In this document: piece after piece, positions 20,877 to 29,480 of the stretch
How the letters are laid out: the number at the start of each line of letters is the position of its first letter
How positions within the stretch are numbered: position 1 is the first letter of the stretch
Assembly: GCA_039030395.1 (NCBI GenBank)
Contig: JBCCEF010000004.1
Span: 62,001 to 126,000, forward strand
Length of the DNA stretch: 64,000 nt
Reading direction: 5' to 3'
Source: Acidobacteriota bacterium
GTDB lineage: Bacteria; Acidobacteriota; Thermoanaerobaculia; Multivoradales; JBCCEF01
The notes under the pieces: generated by a model
What the model was told of the DNA's origin: nothing
What the model saw: only the letters and a program-made list of their open reading frames with translations
The model's database searches: none
Made by a program: the position numbers and the translations under genes

Positions 20877-21974
20877 TCATGAGGGTTTCGGGCCGGTGGG
20901 CGAGGCCTCCGCCAAGAGTTCCAAGGCGCGCTCGATGACCTCCTCCGGCGCGATGCTGTGAAGTTCCTGTTCGGCGCCGGCGAGGCGCTTGTAGCGGTAG
21001 CCGCCCGGCGGACGATGGGCGATGGCGCGCCGCGGTGCGCCATAAGGGCCGTGGCGGACCGGATCCGTGGGGCCGTGGAGGAGGAGCACCGGGGCGCCCA
21101 GGGCGTGGCCGAGATGGAGCGGGCCGGTATCGCCGCCGAGCATCAGCCGGCAGCGCCGGATGAGGTCCGCCAGGGCCGGCAGGTCCGCCATGGGCGAACG
21201 TCGGACCATTTCGCCCCCCCGGCAGGCGATCTCCGCCGCCAGGTCTTGTTCTCCCGGGCCGGCGGAGAGCAGGGTGGCAACTCCTGTGCGTTCGTGCAGG
21301 CCGCGAACCGTCGCCGCCCAGCGCTCCGGTGGGTATTCCTTGCTCACCCAGCCGGCTCCCGGATGGAGCAGGAAGAAGGGCTCGTCCGTGAGGTCCGCCG
21401 CGGCGAGCAAGGGGTCGGCAGAGCCCTTGGACTGCCGGAAGATCTTCTCCGGTCCGAAGTCCACGCTCGCCGAGTCAACCGCGATGCCGAGGCCGGAAAG
21501 CGGTGCCAGGGCATGGTCGACCGCATGCGGTCCCGCCGGGGTGACGTGCTCGTTCAAGAGAAATCGGCTCGTCGGCTCCTTGCGGAAAGCCGGTGCCAGC
21601 CCGATGCGTCGTGGGGCCCCGCATAGCCGGGCGAGGGCACCGCCCTTGAAGTTGCCCATCAGGTCGAGGGCGACATCCGGCCGAAAGGCCCGCAGGTCGT
21701 TCTTGAGTCCTCGCCAGGCCCGGCGGTGGTCGCGCGATAGGGCGCGCTTGCGCCAGGTCTTCAACCGCACCTGGAAGACTCGGTCGAGATCCGGATGGCC
21801 GGCGAGTACCGGCGCGTTGGAGGCCTCGACCACCCAGCCGATCACCGCCTTCGGCAGGTGTCGCCGCAGGGCGATGAGGGTGGGTAGGGCATGCACCACG
21901 TCGCCCAGGGCACTGGTGCGGACCAGCAGAATGCGCAGCCCTTCGCCGTCCGCCGGTGACGGCATCCCCGGCAA
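20877..21974 (-). CDS. ADP-heptose:LPS heptosyltransferase-like, glycosyltransferase family 9
   Basis: 365 residues. GT9 landmarks are ILLVRTSALGDVVHALPTL at the N-terminus, the donor-domain FFLLHPGAGWVSKEYPPERW and the end motif GGDTGPLHLGHALGAPVL. The enzyme transfers heptose from ADP-heptose to the lipopolysaccharide core at the inner face of the membrane. Its placement after the heptose kinase and adenylyltransferase genes on the same strand supports this; the 150-base gap to pilB separates the groups. Confidence 0.88.
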   Translation of the reverse strand: MPGMPSPADGEGLRILLVRTSALGDVVHALPTLIALRRHLPKAVIGWVVEASNAPVLAGHPDLDRVFQVRLKTWRKRALSRDHRRAWRGLKNDLRAFRPDVALDLMGNFKGGALARLCGAPRRIGLAPAFRKEPTSRFLLNEHVTPAGPHAVDHALAPLSGLGIAVDSASVDFGPEKIFRQSKGSADPLLAAADLTDEPFFLLHPGAGWVSKEYPPERWAATVRGLHERTGVATLLSAGPGEQDLAAEIACRGGEMVRRSPMADLPALADLIRRCRLMLGGDTGPLHLGHALGAPVLLLHGPTDPVRHGPYGAPRRAIAHRPPGGYRYKRLAGAEQELHSIAPEEVIERALELLAEASPTGPKPS

Positions 21975-21988
21975 ATCCGCCGAACCGC

Positions 21989-22453
21989 CTATGGCAGCTC
22001 CTTGACGAGCTGGATCAGGTCGCTGGTGTTGTGGTCCTTGGGGTCGCCGACCAGGCGCGTTTCACCGCCGTAGGCGCGCACCGTTTCGAACTCCGGCACC
22101 TTCTCCGGAGAGCCGTAGTCCGGTCCCTTGCAGTGGATGTCCGGTCGCAGCGCCGAGAGGAGCGGCGCCGGCGAGTCGCCTTCGAAGATCACCGCGTAGT
22201 CCACCGGCTCGAGGGCCGCCAGCAGTTCCGCCCGCTCCGCCGCCGGCACGATCGGCCGGCCGGCGCCCTTGAGGCGTGCCACCGAGTCGTCGTCGTTGAT
22301 CGCCACCACCAACAGATCGCCCTGGCGCCGCGCATCCTTGAGATAGCGCAGATGGCCGACGTGCAGTAGATCGAAGTGGCCGTTGGCGAAGGCGATCACC
22401 TTACCTGCGGCGCGCCGGCGAGTGAGTTCCTCGGCCAGGGCTTTTCGGTTCAT
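21989..22453 (-). CDS. rfaE2: D-glycero-beta-D-manno-heptose 1-phosphate adenylyltransferase
   Basis: 154 residues from ATG 22453, which shares its A with the stop of the kinase gene (TGATG); an ATG at 22465 is an alternative. The cytidylyltransferase-like fold shows the FANGHFDLLHVGHLRYL motif with HxGH and the downstream NTSDLIQLV element. It makes ADP-heptose from heptose 1-phosphate. In E. coli this is the C-terminal half of HldE; here it is a separate protein. Confidence 0.9.
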   Translation of the reverse strand: MNRKALAEELTRRRAAGKVIAFANGHFDLLHVGHLRYLKDARRQGDLLVVAINDDDSVARLKGAGRPIVPAAERAELLAALEPVDYAVIFEGDSPAPLLSALRPDIHCKGPDYGSPEKVPEFETVRAYGGETRLVGDPKDHNTSDLIQLVKELP

Positions 22454-23511
22454 CACGCGTCCCATCGCAGCTCCTCGCGAGGCCGTGGATCGCGCCGGAC
22501 GGCCCGGCGCAGTTCGTCCGGCGAGGCGGTGGCGGTGCCCATCTTCATCACCACGATGCCGCCGGCGTAGTTCGCCAGCAGGGTGCTTTCAACGGGGGTG
22601 GCGCCGGCGGCCAAGGCCAGGGCAAGGGTACCGATCACCGTATCGCCGGCACCGGTGACGTCCGCCACCTGGCTGGTGCCGTGGATCGGCAAATGGGCCG
22701 AGCCGTCCGCTTCGAACAGGCTCATGCCGCGGGAGCCGCGGGTGATCAACAGCCAGCGTACCGCCAGGTCCCGGCGCATTTGATGGCCCGCCGGGCAGAG
22801 GCTCTCCGGGGTGTCGCCGATGGCGGAACCGAATAGGCCGTCCGCTTCCTCGGCGTTTGGGGTGGCGCCGTCGATCACTCCGTCCGAACCGCCGAACTCG
22901 GCGAGGCGGTAGCGGCTGTCGCACAGCACGGTGCCTTGCGGGCCGACCAGCTCGCGCAGGCGGTGAACCTGCTCCGGCGCGGCGCCGCCGTAGCCGTAGT
23001 CGCTGATGATCGCCACCCGCGGCGCCTGCTGCCGGAGAGCCTGGTGCCGCTCGCCGAGGGCTGCCAGATCCTCTGGGTTCAAGTCGAGGGGGCGTTCGAT
23101 GTCGAAGCGCACGATCTGCTGCTTGATGCCGTGCGGGTCGCCGCCTAGGACGCGGACCTTGGTGGGGGTGGAGTAGCCTTTTTTTGTCCACACGCCGTCC
23201 GTCGCGACGCCCTTGCGCTCCAGCGCCGCCAGTAGATCCCGGCCGTTCGGGTCGTCGCCCACCACGCCGACCAGCAGCGCTCTGCCGCCGAGGGCGGCGA
23301 CATTGGCGGCGGCGTTGGCGCCACCGCCGGGCTCTACCCGCTCTTCGTCGTGGCGCAGGATCAACACCGGGGCCTCCCGGCTAATGCGCTTCGGCGAGCC
23401 GGTGATAAAGCGGTCTGCCACCAGATCCGCCATCAGCGCCACCGGTTGCCCTGCCATGCGGTCGATCAGCTCCAGGAGCCGTGCCTCCGCCGGAGCTTGC
23501 TTAGTCGGCAT
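22453..23511 (-). CDS. rfaE1: D-glycero-beta-D-manno-heptose-7-phosphate kinase (PfkB family)
   Basis: 352 residues. The PfkB fold is shown by GGGANAAANVAALGG near the start and VADVTGAGDTVIGTLALALA near the end, where GAGD holds the catalytic aspartate. The segment ISREAPVLILRHDEE matches the HldE N-terminal domain. It phosphorylates heptose 7-phosphate at C1. It is translationally coupled to the adenylyltransferase, giving a split version of bifunctional HldE. Confidence 0.9.
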   Translation of the reverse strand: MPTKQAPAEARLLELIDRMAGQPVALMADLVADRFITGSPKRISREAPVLILRHDEERVEPGGGANAAANVAALGGRALLVGVVGDDPNGRDLLAALERKGVATDGVWTKKGYSTPTKVRVLGGDPHGIKQQIVRFDIERPLDLNPEDLAALGERHQALRQQAPRVAIISDYGYGGAAPEQVHRLRELVGPQGTVLCDSRYRLAEFGGSDGVIDGATPNAEEADGLFGSAIGDTPESLCPAGHQMRRDLAVRWLLITRGSRGMSLFEADGSAHLPIHGTSQVADVTGAGDTVIGTLALALAAGATPVESTLLANYAGGIVVMKMGTATASPDELRRAVRRDPRPREELRWDA

Positions 23512-23899
23512 GACGTTCCGCGGTAAGGAATGGGGTGGCCGGAACGTCCGTAGGTGCAGGGACGGGCACGGGCCGTGAGGGGTGCGAAGGCAGCATGATT
23601 CGGGTGGCAGGTCGAGACAGTCGATTTGAACGGGGCAAATTTACCATCCGGCGGAAAAAGCGGCGGGAACCATCGGTCTCTTAAGGGTGTACGATGTTGC
23701 TGAGGATTAAATAACGTCACGACGGCATGCAGATGCGCCGTTCCGTCCACAATGTGGGACAGCGGTGCGCTGGTGACCAGATTGCGGGTCGGAAACCGCT
23801 TTGAGAATAGAGGACACCCCGAAAGAGCATCCGTTGGCACCGGTTGTGCGTAAGAAGTGGTTGTCCGTAGGCTGAGTGCAGCCACAACAGGAGTGAGAA
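23512..23899. other. 388-base divergent intergenic region
   Basis: It separates the heptose kinase (minus) from the ECF sigma gene (plus). No convincing sigma-70 promoter was found, and no exact SigR-type GGAAT-N18-GTT pair. It contains ATTCGGGTGGCA at 23598-23609, which is the reverse complement of the core of the in-frame repeat at 56741-56932. GGAG precedes the sigma-factor ATG. Nothing else is recognised. Confidence 0.4.
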
Positions 23900-24544
23900 A
23901 TGACCAGTCAAGCCGCCATCCAGCACCAGAAAGGTTGGGATTTCGAAGTGGCGGCCATGCCTTTTGTGGACGCACTTTTCAACACCGCCTACCGCATGAC
24001 CCGGAATTCCGAGGATGCAGAGGATCTGGTGCAGGAGACCTATCTCAAGGCCTACAAGTATTACGACAAGTTCGAGGAGGGGACCAACTTCAAGGCGTGG
24101 CTGTTCAAAATAATGAAGAACACCTTCATCAACAGCTACCGCAAGAAGCAGCAGGCTCCTCCCCAGAGTGACTTCGCGGACATCGAGGACTCCTTCGAGA
24201 CGCAGGTGAACGAGGACCTTTCGCCGCGCATCAAGAACCCGGAACAGGAGCTCCTCGAAAACGTTCTCGACGAGCATCTCCAGCGAGCCCTCGACGACCT
24301 GCCGCCGGACTACCGCATGGTTGTGCTGCTCGCGGACCTGGAAGGTTTCGCCTACAAGGAGATCGCCGAGATCCTGGAAGTTCCGGTTGGCACGGTGATG
24401 AGCCGGCTGTACCGCGGCCGCCGGCTCCTCGAAGCCGCGATGCTCAAGTATGCGCGCGAGCGGGGCTATCTGAAGGAAGACGGACAACCCTCCAAAATGC
24501 GCAGTCGTTCCGGGGATTCGGCAAAATCTCCAGAGTCTTCTTGA
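23900..24544 (+). CDS. ECF RNA polymerase sigma factor, SigR/SigH type
   Basis: 214 residues. Region 2 is clear ([20 protein letters not shown], then [34 protein letters not shown]) and so is region 4 ([20 protein letters not shown] followed by [17 protein letters not shown]). The wording of region 2 closely resembles the SigR/SigH group that responds to thiol oxidative stress through a zinc anti-sigma factor, and such a gene follows 99 bases downstream. The about 30-residue tail is low complexity. Confidence 0.92.
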   Translation: MTSQAAIQHQKGWDFEVAAMPFVDALFNTAYRMTRNSEDAEDLVQETYLKAYKYYDKFEEGTNFKAWLFKIMKNTFINSYRKKQQAPPQSDFADIEDSFETQVNEDLSPRIKNPEQELLENVLDEHLQRALDDLPPDYRMVVLLADLEGFAYKEIAEILEVPVGTVMSRLYRGRRLLEAAMLKYARERGYLKEDGQPSKMRSRSGDSAKSPESS

Positions 24545-24643
24545 CGGTGGCTGGAATTTCGCTACGGGCCATCGAGTTCTGAGGAAGCAGAGCCGGCCGG
24601 AACCATCCGCGCGGCGCCTCTCATTCAGAGCGGAGGATTCTCG

Positions 24644-24892
24644 ATGGACTGCAAGCAGGTGTGGAAGGACGTCTATCTGTTCTTTGACGACGAGATGGAG
24701 CGGCCCCTGCGGGTTTCCTACGAAGAGCATCTAGGCCGCTGCCCGAAGTGCTACCAGTCGGTCAGCTACAAGCAGAAGGTCCTGCTGATTTTCCGCACCC
24801 GCTGCGGCCGACGGCCGGCGCCCAACGGCCTCCGTCGCCGCATTCTGGTCAGTCTTCCTCATCGCCAAAAAGCTTCCACAGCAGAAAACTGA
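24644..24892 (+). CDS. zinc-binding (ZAS) anti-sigma factor, RsrA-like
   Basis: 82 residues. Cys3, His29, Cys33 and Cys36 reproduce the C...HxxxCxxC zinc site of RsrA-type anti-sigma factors, and a further Cys54 lies in RCGRRPAPNGLRRRI, a segment also typical of the family. In RsrA oxidation of these cysteines expels zinc and frees the sigma factor. Location directly after a SigR-like sigma gene supports the pairing. A 10-base gap leads to the thioredoxin-like gene. Confidence 0.85.
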   Translation: MDCKQVWKDVYLFFDDEMERPLRVSYEEHLGRCPKCYQSVSYKQKVLLIFRTRCGRRPAPNGLRRRILVSLPHRQKASTAEN

Positions 24893-24902
24893 GGAGGTCA
24901 TT

Positions 24903-25373
24903 ATGAGTCGCTCGTCGAGAACCGGATTGAACTCCGCGATCCTGTTGCTGGGGTTGGCGATGGCTGCGCTGGCGCCTTCCGGTGCGGCACAGGAGATCCG
25001 ACTGAACGGACTCGGCGGAGAGATCCTGACCGAAGCGGATCTCGACCAGAAGACCACCATCATCATCTTCTGGGCCTCCTGGTCGCCGCGCGGCCGTGAC
25101 GTGGTGGACCGCGTCAACGGCATCGCCCAGCGCTGGGGCGGGCAGGCGCGGGTGATCACGGTGAATTTCCAGGAAGACCGCGAGACGGTGGCCGGTTTTC
25201 TCCAGGGTAAGCGGTTGAGCGTGCCGGTGTTTCTCGACCTGGACGCTTCCTTCTCGAAGAAGTACTCGCGGCCAGATCTTCCGGCACTGGTGGTGCTCGA
25301 GGGGCGCAATCCGGTTTTGCGAGTGCGTATGCCGGACGATCCGAATGCCGAGATCGCCCAGGTTCTGGGCTGA
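24903..25373 (+). CDS. exported TlpA-like thioredoxin-fold protein lacking cysteines
   Basis: 156 residues with a signal peptide (about 1-29, ending SGAAQ). The thioredoxin fold is indicated by TIIIFWASWSPRGRDVVDRV, FQEDRETVAGFL and the cis-Pro strand LPALVVL. The CxxC redox site is replaced by SPRG and the protein contains no cysteine at all, so it cannot do disulfide exchange. It sits 10 bases after the anti-sigma gene and is probably in the same operon. A binding or scaffold role is inferred. Confidence 0.8.
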   Translation: MSRSSRTGLNSAILLLGLAMAALAPSGAAQEIRLNGLGGEILTEADLDQKTTIIIFWASWSPRGRDVVDRVNGIAQRWGGQARVITVNFQEDRETVAGFLQGKRLSVPVFLDLDASFSKKYSRPDLPALVVLEGRNPVLRVRMPDDPNAEIAQVLG

Positions 25374-25648
25374 CCCGACTCGCCAAGTACATTCCGCTCC
25401 GAACGGCAGGGGAGGCGCGACGGTCCCCTAGCGCTGGTTGCAGCAAGCCTGGTCGAGCCGCAGCGGTCAGTGCGTAACTCCGCCTGAGGCTAGGCGTAGA
25501 AAATACCTGCGACAGTTGATTTTTGGTCTGTTTTTGCACTACCCTTGCGGTGCAAGTGCCGATCAAATAAGGGATTTTCGCACATACCGTCCTAGCCCGG
25601 CCAATCAAAAGGCGCATCCTTCCACCGCGGCGACCACTGAAAGCACCT

Positions 25649-27046
25649 ATGGCTCGAGCTTCCGAAACTCCTTCGCGGCGGCTTCTGTTCTGGTTTCGTC
25701 TCGTCGTCCCCCTCGCACTGCTGGCCATCGCGATTTCGTTGCTCGCCTCGACGGAGCGGCTGACGGACTTCGCCGACTCGTCTTTCCCGCTGGCCACCAT
25801 CCCTGTCTTCGATAGCTCATTGGCGGGAATGGATCCGGCACCGGTACTCGACCTCGAAGAGCTCCGGATACCGCTTCAGCTCGCCTTGGAGAGTGGCGGC
25901 ACTTTGGGCGGTTTGCTGCAAACCGGTGGTTTGGAACCGGCCGAGGCCCGGCGGGCCATTGAGGTGTTGGGGGAGTACGTCGACGTTCGGCGGCTGCGGC
26001 CGGGCCAGACGGTTTCCTTTTTCCTCGGCGACGAGGAACGGCCGGATGCTGTTTCCCTGCGGGTCGAAGACCGCGGACGGGTCCACCTCGCCCGGGCGGG
26101 CGAAGGCTGGGATCCGAGCTGGGAGCCCTTTGAGCGGACAGTGCAAACGCGCACCGTCCAGGGCGTGCTCACCGGCGCATTGGAAACGGCGATCGTCAGC
26201 GGCGGCGGATCCAGTCGTCTGGCCTTCAAGATGGCCGAAGTGCTGCAATGGGATCTCGACTTCCATCGCGACCTGCGGACCGGCGATCGCTTCGAGGTGC
26301 TCTACGAAGAGGTGGTTCTGGACGGCTCATATGCTGGTTTGGGGAACATCCTGGCCTTGCGCTACGTCAATGCCGGCCGGGAACTGGAAGCCTATCGCTA
26401 CGGTGAGGACAACGGCTACTACGGCCCCGATGGGCGACCCCTCGAGAAGATGTTCTTGCGCTCACCGCTCACCTATTCCCGTATCACCAGTCGCTTCAAT
26501 CTCCGGCGATTCCACCCGGTGCTCAAGCGCTACCGGCCGCACTACGGGGTCGACTATGGAACCCCCGTCGGCACCCCGGTGCGGGCGACCGCCGGTGGCG
26601 TGGTGACCTTCGCCGGCTGGAACAAGGGCGGTGGCAAGGTAGTCAAGGTGCGCCACGCCAACAGTTTCCTGACGGCCTACTTGCATCTTTCCCGCTTCGC
26701 CAAGGGCATCGCTCCCGGGCGGCGGGTCTCCCAGGGCGAGGTGGTGGCCTACTCCGGCAACACGGGTCTCTCCACCGGTCCCCACCTCGATTACCGGGTA
26801 CAGCACCGGGGCAAGTGGATCGATCCGCTCTCCTTGAAGAACGTGCCGGCGCAGCCCATTCCGGTGGCCGAGGTGGAGTCCTTCTACGCCTGGCGCGATC
26901 TATGCCGAACGAGCCTCGAAGAGGGCATCGGACTGCCGCCGGAAGAGTCCCTTCGCCGTGCCCTTCAGCTCGCTGCGGAAGATGACTCGCCATCGCCCAC
27001 CGCCACTCCGGCGCCGTCTTCCTCCTCGGTCTCCGCCGGTCGCTGA
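25649..27046 (+). CDS. MepM-like M23 family metallopeptidase with variant zinc site
   Basis: 465 residues. An N-terminal membrane helix (about 11-30) is followed by an OapA/Csd3-like middle region (about 55-270) and the M23 domain beginning SRITSRFNLRRFHPVLKRYR. His298 and Asp302 (HYGVD) are intact, but the second motif reads HLD (His379, Asp381) where LytM enzymes have HxH. Asp might still bind zinc; otherwise activity is reduced or lost. The C-terminus is a Ser/Ala/Pro tail. The GHMP kinase gene begins 5 bases after its stop. Confidence 0.87.
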   Translation: MARASETPSRRLLFWFRLVVPLALLAIAISLLASTERLTDFADSSFPLATIPVFDSSLAGMDPAPVLDLEELRIPLQLALESGGTLGGLLQTGGLEPAEARRAIEVLGEYVDVRRLRPGQTVSFFLGDEERPDAVSLRVEDRGRVHLARAGEGWDPSWEPFERTVQTRTVQGVLTGALETAIVSGGGSSRLAFKMAEVLQWDLDFHRDLRTGDRFEVLYEEVVLDGSYAGLGNILALRYVNAGRELEAYRYGEDNGYYGPDGRPLEKMFLRSPLTYSRITSRFNLRRFHPVLKRYRPHYGVDYGTPVGTPVRATAGGVVTFAGWNKGGGKVVKVRHANSFLTAYLHLSRFAKGIAPGRRVSQGEVVAYSGNTGLSTGPHLDYRVQHRGKWIDPLSLKNVPAQPIPVAEVESFYAWRDLCRTSLEEGIGLPPEESLRRALQLAAEDDSPSPTATPAPSSSSVSAGR

Positions 27047-27050
27047 GCCT

Positions 27051-28079
27051 GTGCCGTCCCAAACCAGCTCCGCCTTCCGGCCGCTGATCCGGCCGGTGAA
27101 CGTGCGTGCCGGTTGCCGGGTCGATCTCGCCGGCGGCACCTTCGACCTCTGGCCGATCGGACTGCTCCATGCGGGTTCCCGTACGGTGAACCTGGCGCTC
27201 GACTTGGTGGCCGAAGTAGAGCTGACGCCGCGCGAAGCGGGCTATCGGATCGATCAAGGGGAAGAACGCCTGGCCGCCGATTCGCTGAGTGAGCTGCGTG
27301 AGCAGCCCGGCGGCGCGCTGGTGGCGACGGTGCTCCAAGACCAGCGGGTGGGTCCGGTGGCCTGCCGGGTAGCGAGTGGGTCACCGCGCGGCGGTGGGCT
27401 GGGAGCGAGTTCGGCGCTCACCGTGGCGTTGCTGACGGCGTGCAGCGAGGGGCTCGGTCTGCCGAGGCCGAGCGCGAGCGAAGTGGTGGCCCGAGGGCGC
27501 GACCTGGAAGCGTTGTTGATGGGTCTACCAACGGGTATCCAGGACCACTATCCGGCGCTCCTCGGTGGAGCCTTGGAAGTTGCGATGGTGCCCGGTGGCC
27601 ACCGCGCCCGCCGGCTGGACGTGGACCTCGATGCGCTGGGGGAAAGCCTGCTCGTCGCCTACACCGGCCAGAGCCACTTTTCCGCCGGCAACAACTGGGG
27701 AATCGTTCGCCGCCGCATGGAGGGCGACGAGGGGACGATCCGACGGTTCGACGGAATCGCTCAGGTGGCGGAGGAACTGACGGCGGCCGTCGAAGCGGCC
27801 GACCTGCCGAAGATGGGGGAGCTGATGAGCCGAGAGTGGAGCTTCAGGCGGGAACTGGCGGAAGGAATCTCCACCCCCACCATCGAGCGCATTCTGAAAG
27901 ATGCCCGGCGAGCCGGTGCCTGGGGCGGCAAGGCCTGCGGGGCTGGGGGAGGAGGGTGCGTCGCCATTTTTGCGCCGCCAGCCTCTCGCGGCGCCGTGAC
28001 CGAGGCGATCGAGGCGGCCGGCGGCAAACTTCTACCGGCACGCCCCGCCGACCAGGGCCTACACGTCAGCTCCCCCTAG
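27051..28079 (+). CDS. GHMP family sugar kinase
   Basis: 342 residues from GTG 27051, 5 bases after the peptidase stop. The GHMP signatures are RAGCRVDLAGGTFDLWP at the start, the phosphate loop GSPRGGGLGASSALTVALL and the C-terminal KACGAGGGGCVAIF. The general form resembles heptose 7-phosphate kinases (HddA) and fucokinase-type enzymes; the substrate cannot be fixed. Heptose is plausible, given the split hldE genes 4 kb away. Its stop overlaps the convergent secreted-protein gene by 4 bases. Confidence 0.82.
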   Translation: MPSQTSSAFRPLIRPVNVRAGCRVDLAGGTFDLWPIGLLHAGSRTVNLALDLVAEVELTPREAGYRIDQGEERLAADSLSELREQPGGALVATVLQDQRVGPVACRVASGSPRGGGLGASSALTVALLTACSEGLGLPRPSASEVVARGRDLEALLMGLPTGIQDHYPALLGGALEVAMVPGGHRARRLDVDLDALGESLLVAYTGQSHFSAGNNWGIVRRRMEGDEGTIRRFDGIAQVAEELTAAVEAADLPKMGELMSREWSFRRELAEGISTPTIERILKDARRAGAWGGKACGAGGGGCVAIFAPPASRGAVTEAIEAAGGKLLPARPADQGLHVSSP

Positions 28080-29476
28080 CGGTCGCTGACCCGCTGTTCC
28101 AAGAGTTCCTGGGCGCCACGCAGGCCGCCGACGACGGCCGGGCCGAGGGAGTACGTGGGCTGCCAGTCGGCGCCCTCGGTCTCCCGGAAGAACACCACGC
28201 CCTGTTGCTCCCAGGCCATCAGGAAGTTTTGTCCGTCCTGGGAGAGGAACAGGGCCTGGGTGGCGGCGATGTCTCCCGCCGGCAGGGCTTGCTCGGCGTT
28301 TGGCCGCAAGCGCAAGTGGACGGAACGGGGGCCGCCATCGCCGGTTTCGCGCCGGACGCCGATATCGATGAGATGGTGACGGGTGCCGCCGTCCATCGCC
28401 AGGACCTCCAACTCGGTCCATACCGCGGCAGCTTCGAGGAGGTGGCGATAGGCGCCTTGGGCCAGGGATTCGAGGTCGCACTGGGCGCCGCAGCCGGTCG
28501 CCATCACGTAGGCTTCGACTTCGTCCGCCAGGCTGTCGAGGAGGTCTTGCTGGATGCGCGCGCCGATGTCGATGAGATGATGACGGGTGCCGCCGATCAG
28601 GGTGGTTAAGCTGCCCGGTTGGCTCATGTCGAGTTGGCCGCCGATCTCCACCAGCGCTTGCCGGACCACTGCCGCCAGGTGACTCAACTCGCTCGGCAGA
28701 ACTCGGAAGTCGAGGGAGATGAGCTGGGCGGTCACCGGGTCCACAAAGCCGATCGCTACCGAATCGTCGGCCGTGCCGCGGCGAATCGTGACGATGCGGA
28801 GCAGCTTCGGCGAAACCGCCGTGGCGCTGGCGGTGCGGTCTTCGTCCAGGAAGTCGATGAGCGGGAAGATCGGGTGCTCGCCGATATAGGCGCCGTCTTC
28901 GAGGGTGACCGGGGCGTAGTGCACGGCATGCTCCTCGGTGGAGCGGGTCTCGGACCACACCAGGTGGAGTACCGCGCGCTGGTGGACCGTGCCGGCGGCC
29001 GCACCTTCGCCCTGGAGGTCGATCTCGAAGGAATCGCGGGTCACCGTCAACTCACTCGAGTTGCGGTTTACCCCGAATTCGCCGGAGAGCACCACCGGAT
29101 CGGACCACCGGTCACCGTCGAAGCTGGCGAGGTACAGCCGAGAGGTGGCTCCTTGGCTCTCCCACAGCACGTGCACCTGGTTGGCGACGATCAGCCGGGC
29201 GCGGTGTTCGAGCTGCGGCCCGGCGGTGCCGGGAATCGACACCAGTTTCGACGACCCGTCGTGATAGGTGATGCGCAAGGCGAGGGCGGGATTGTCCGGA
29301 GGAAAGCCTGGGTCCGGCGGAAACAGTTCGCCGTAGTAGTCCTGCTCGATTTGGTAGATGGTGCCGTCGGCGCCCAGGGCGCGGGTGGACGGAGCGTCCG
29401 CGACGGCCGGAACACTCACCAGCAGGCTGGCGGCGAAAACCAAGAGACGGACAGAGGCGGTGCGGTTGAGCATCAT
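28076..29476 (-). CDS. secreted repeat-bearing protein of cassette 1 (HHLIDIGAR type)
   Basis: 466 residues with a signal peptide (about 1-26, SLLVSVPAVA). Residues 30-260 look like a beta-rich region (GTIYQIEQDYY, HVLWESQGATSRLYLASFDG, HLVWSE) and correspond to the same region of the cassette-2 protein at 30960-32354. The next part carries RHHLIDIGAR at 298-307 and RHHLIDIGVR at 366-375, plus weaker copies at 272 (RQALVEIGGQ) and 344 (RHLLEAAAVW). No known family is recognised. It is the last gene of a six-gene minus-strand run and starts 4 bases after the TPR stop. Candidate peptide precursor or repeat-structured surface protein. Confidence 0.7.
   Translation of the reverse strand: MMLNRTASVRLLVFAASLLVSVPAVADAPSTRALGADGTIYQIEQDYYGELFPPDPGFPPDNPALALRITYHDGSSKLVSIPGTAGPQLEHRARLIVANQVHVLWESQGATSRLYLASFDGDRWSDPVVLSGEFGVNRNSSELTVTRDSFEIDLQGEGAAAGTVHQRAVLHLVWSETRSTEEHAVHYAPVTLEDGAYIGEHPIFPLIDFLDEDRTASATAVSPKLLRIVTIRRGTADDSVAIGFVDPVTAQLISLDFRVLPSELSHLAAVVRQALVEIGGQLDMSQPGSLTTLIGGTRHHLIDIGARIQQDLLDSLADEVEAYVMATGCGAQCDLESLAQGAYRHLLEAAAVWTELEVLAMDGGTRHHLIDIGVRRETGDGGPRSVHLRLRPNAEQALPAGDIAATQALFLSQDGQNFLMAWEQQGVVFFRETEGADWQPTYSLGPAVVGGLRGAQELLEQRVSDR
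28352..28381 (-). repeat. coding repeat RHHLIDIGVR
   Basis: Encodes residues 366-375 of the cassette-1 secreted protein, preceded by GGT and followed by Arg. It differs from the other strong copy by one residue (V for A). Confidence 0.75.
28556..28585 (-). repeat. coding repeat RHHLIDIGAR
   Basis: Encodes residues 298-307 of the cassette-1 secreted protein, also preceded by GGT. This is the same residue position as the central copy in the cassette-2 protein. Confidence 0.75.
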
Positions 29477-29480
29477 CCGA

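Noticed and set aside
23520-23720. SigR-type autoregulatory promoter upstream of the ECF gene
   Set aside because: GGAAT and GGAAC sequences exist, but no GTT or CGTT lies at the required distance, and the best match is about 370 bases from the start.
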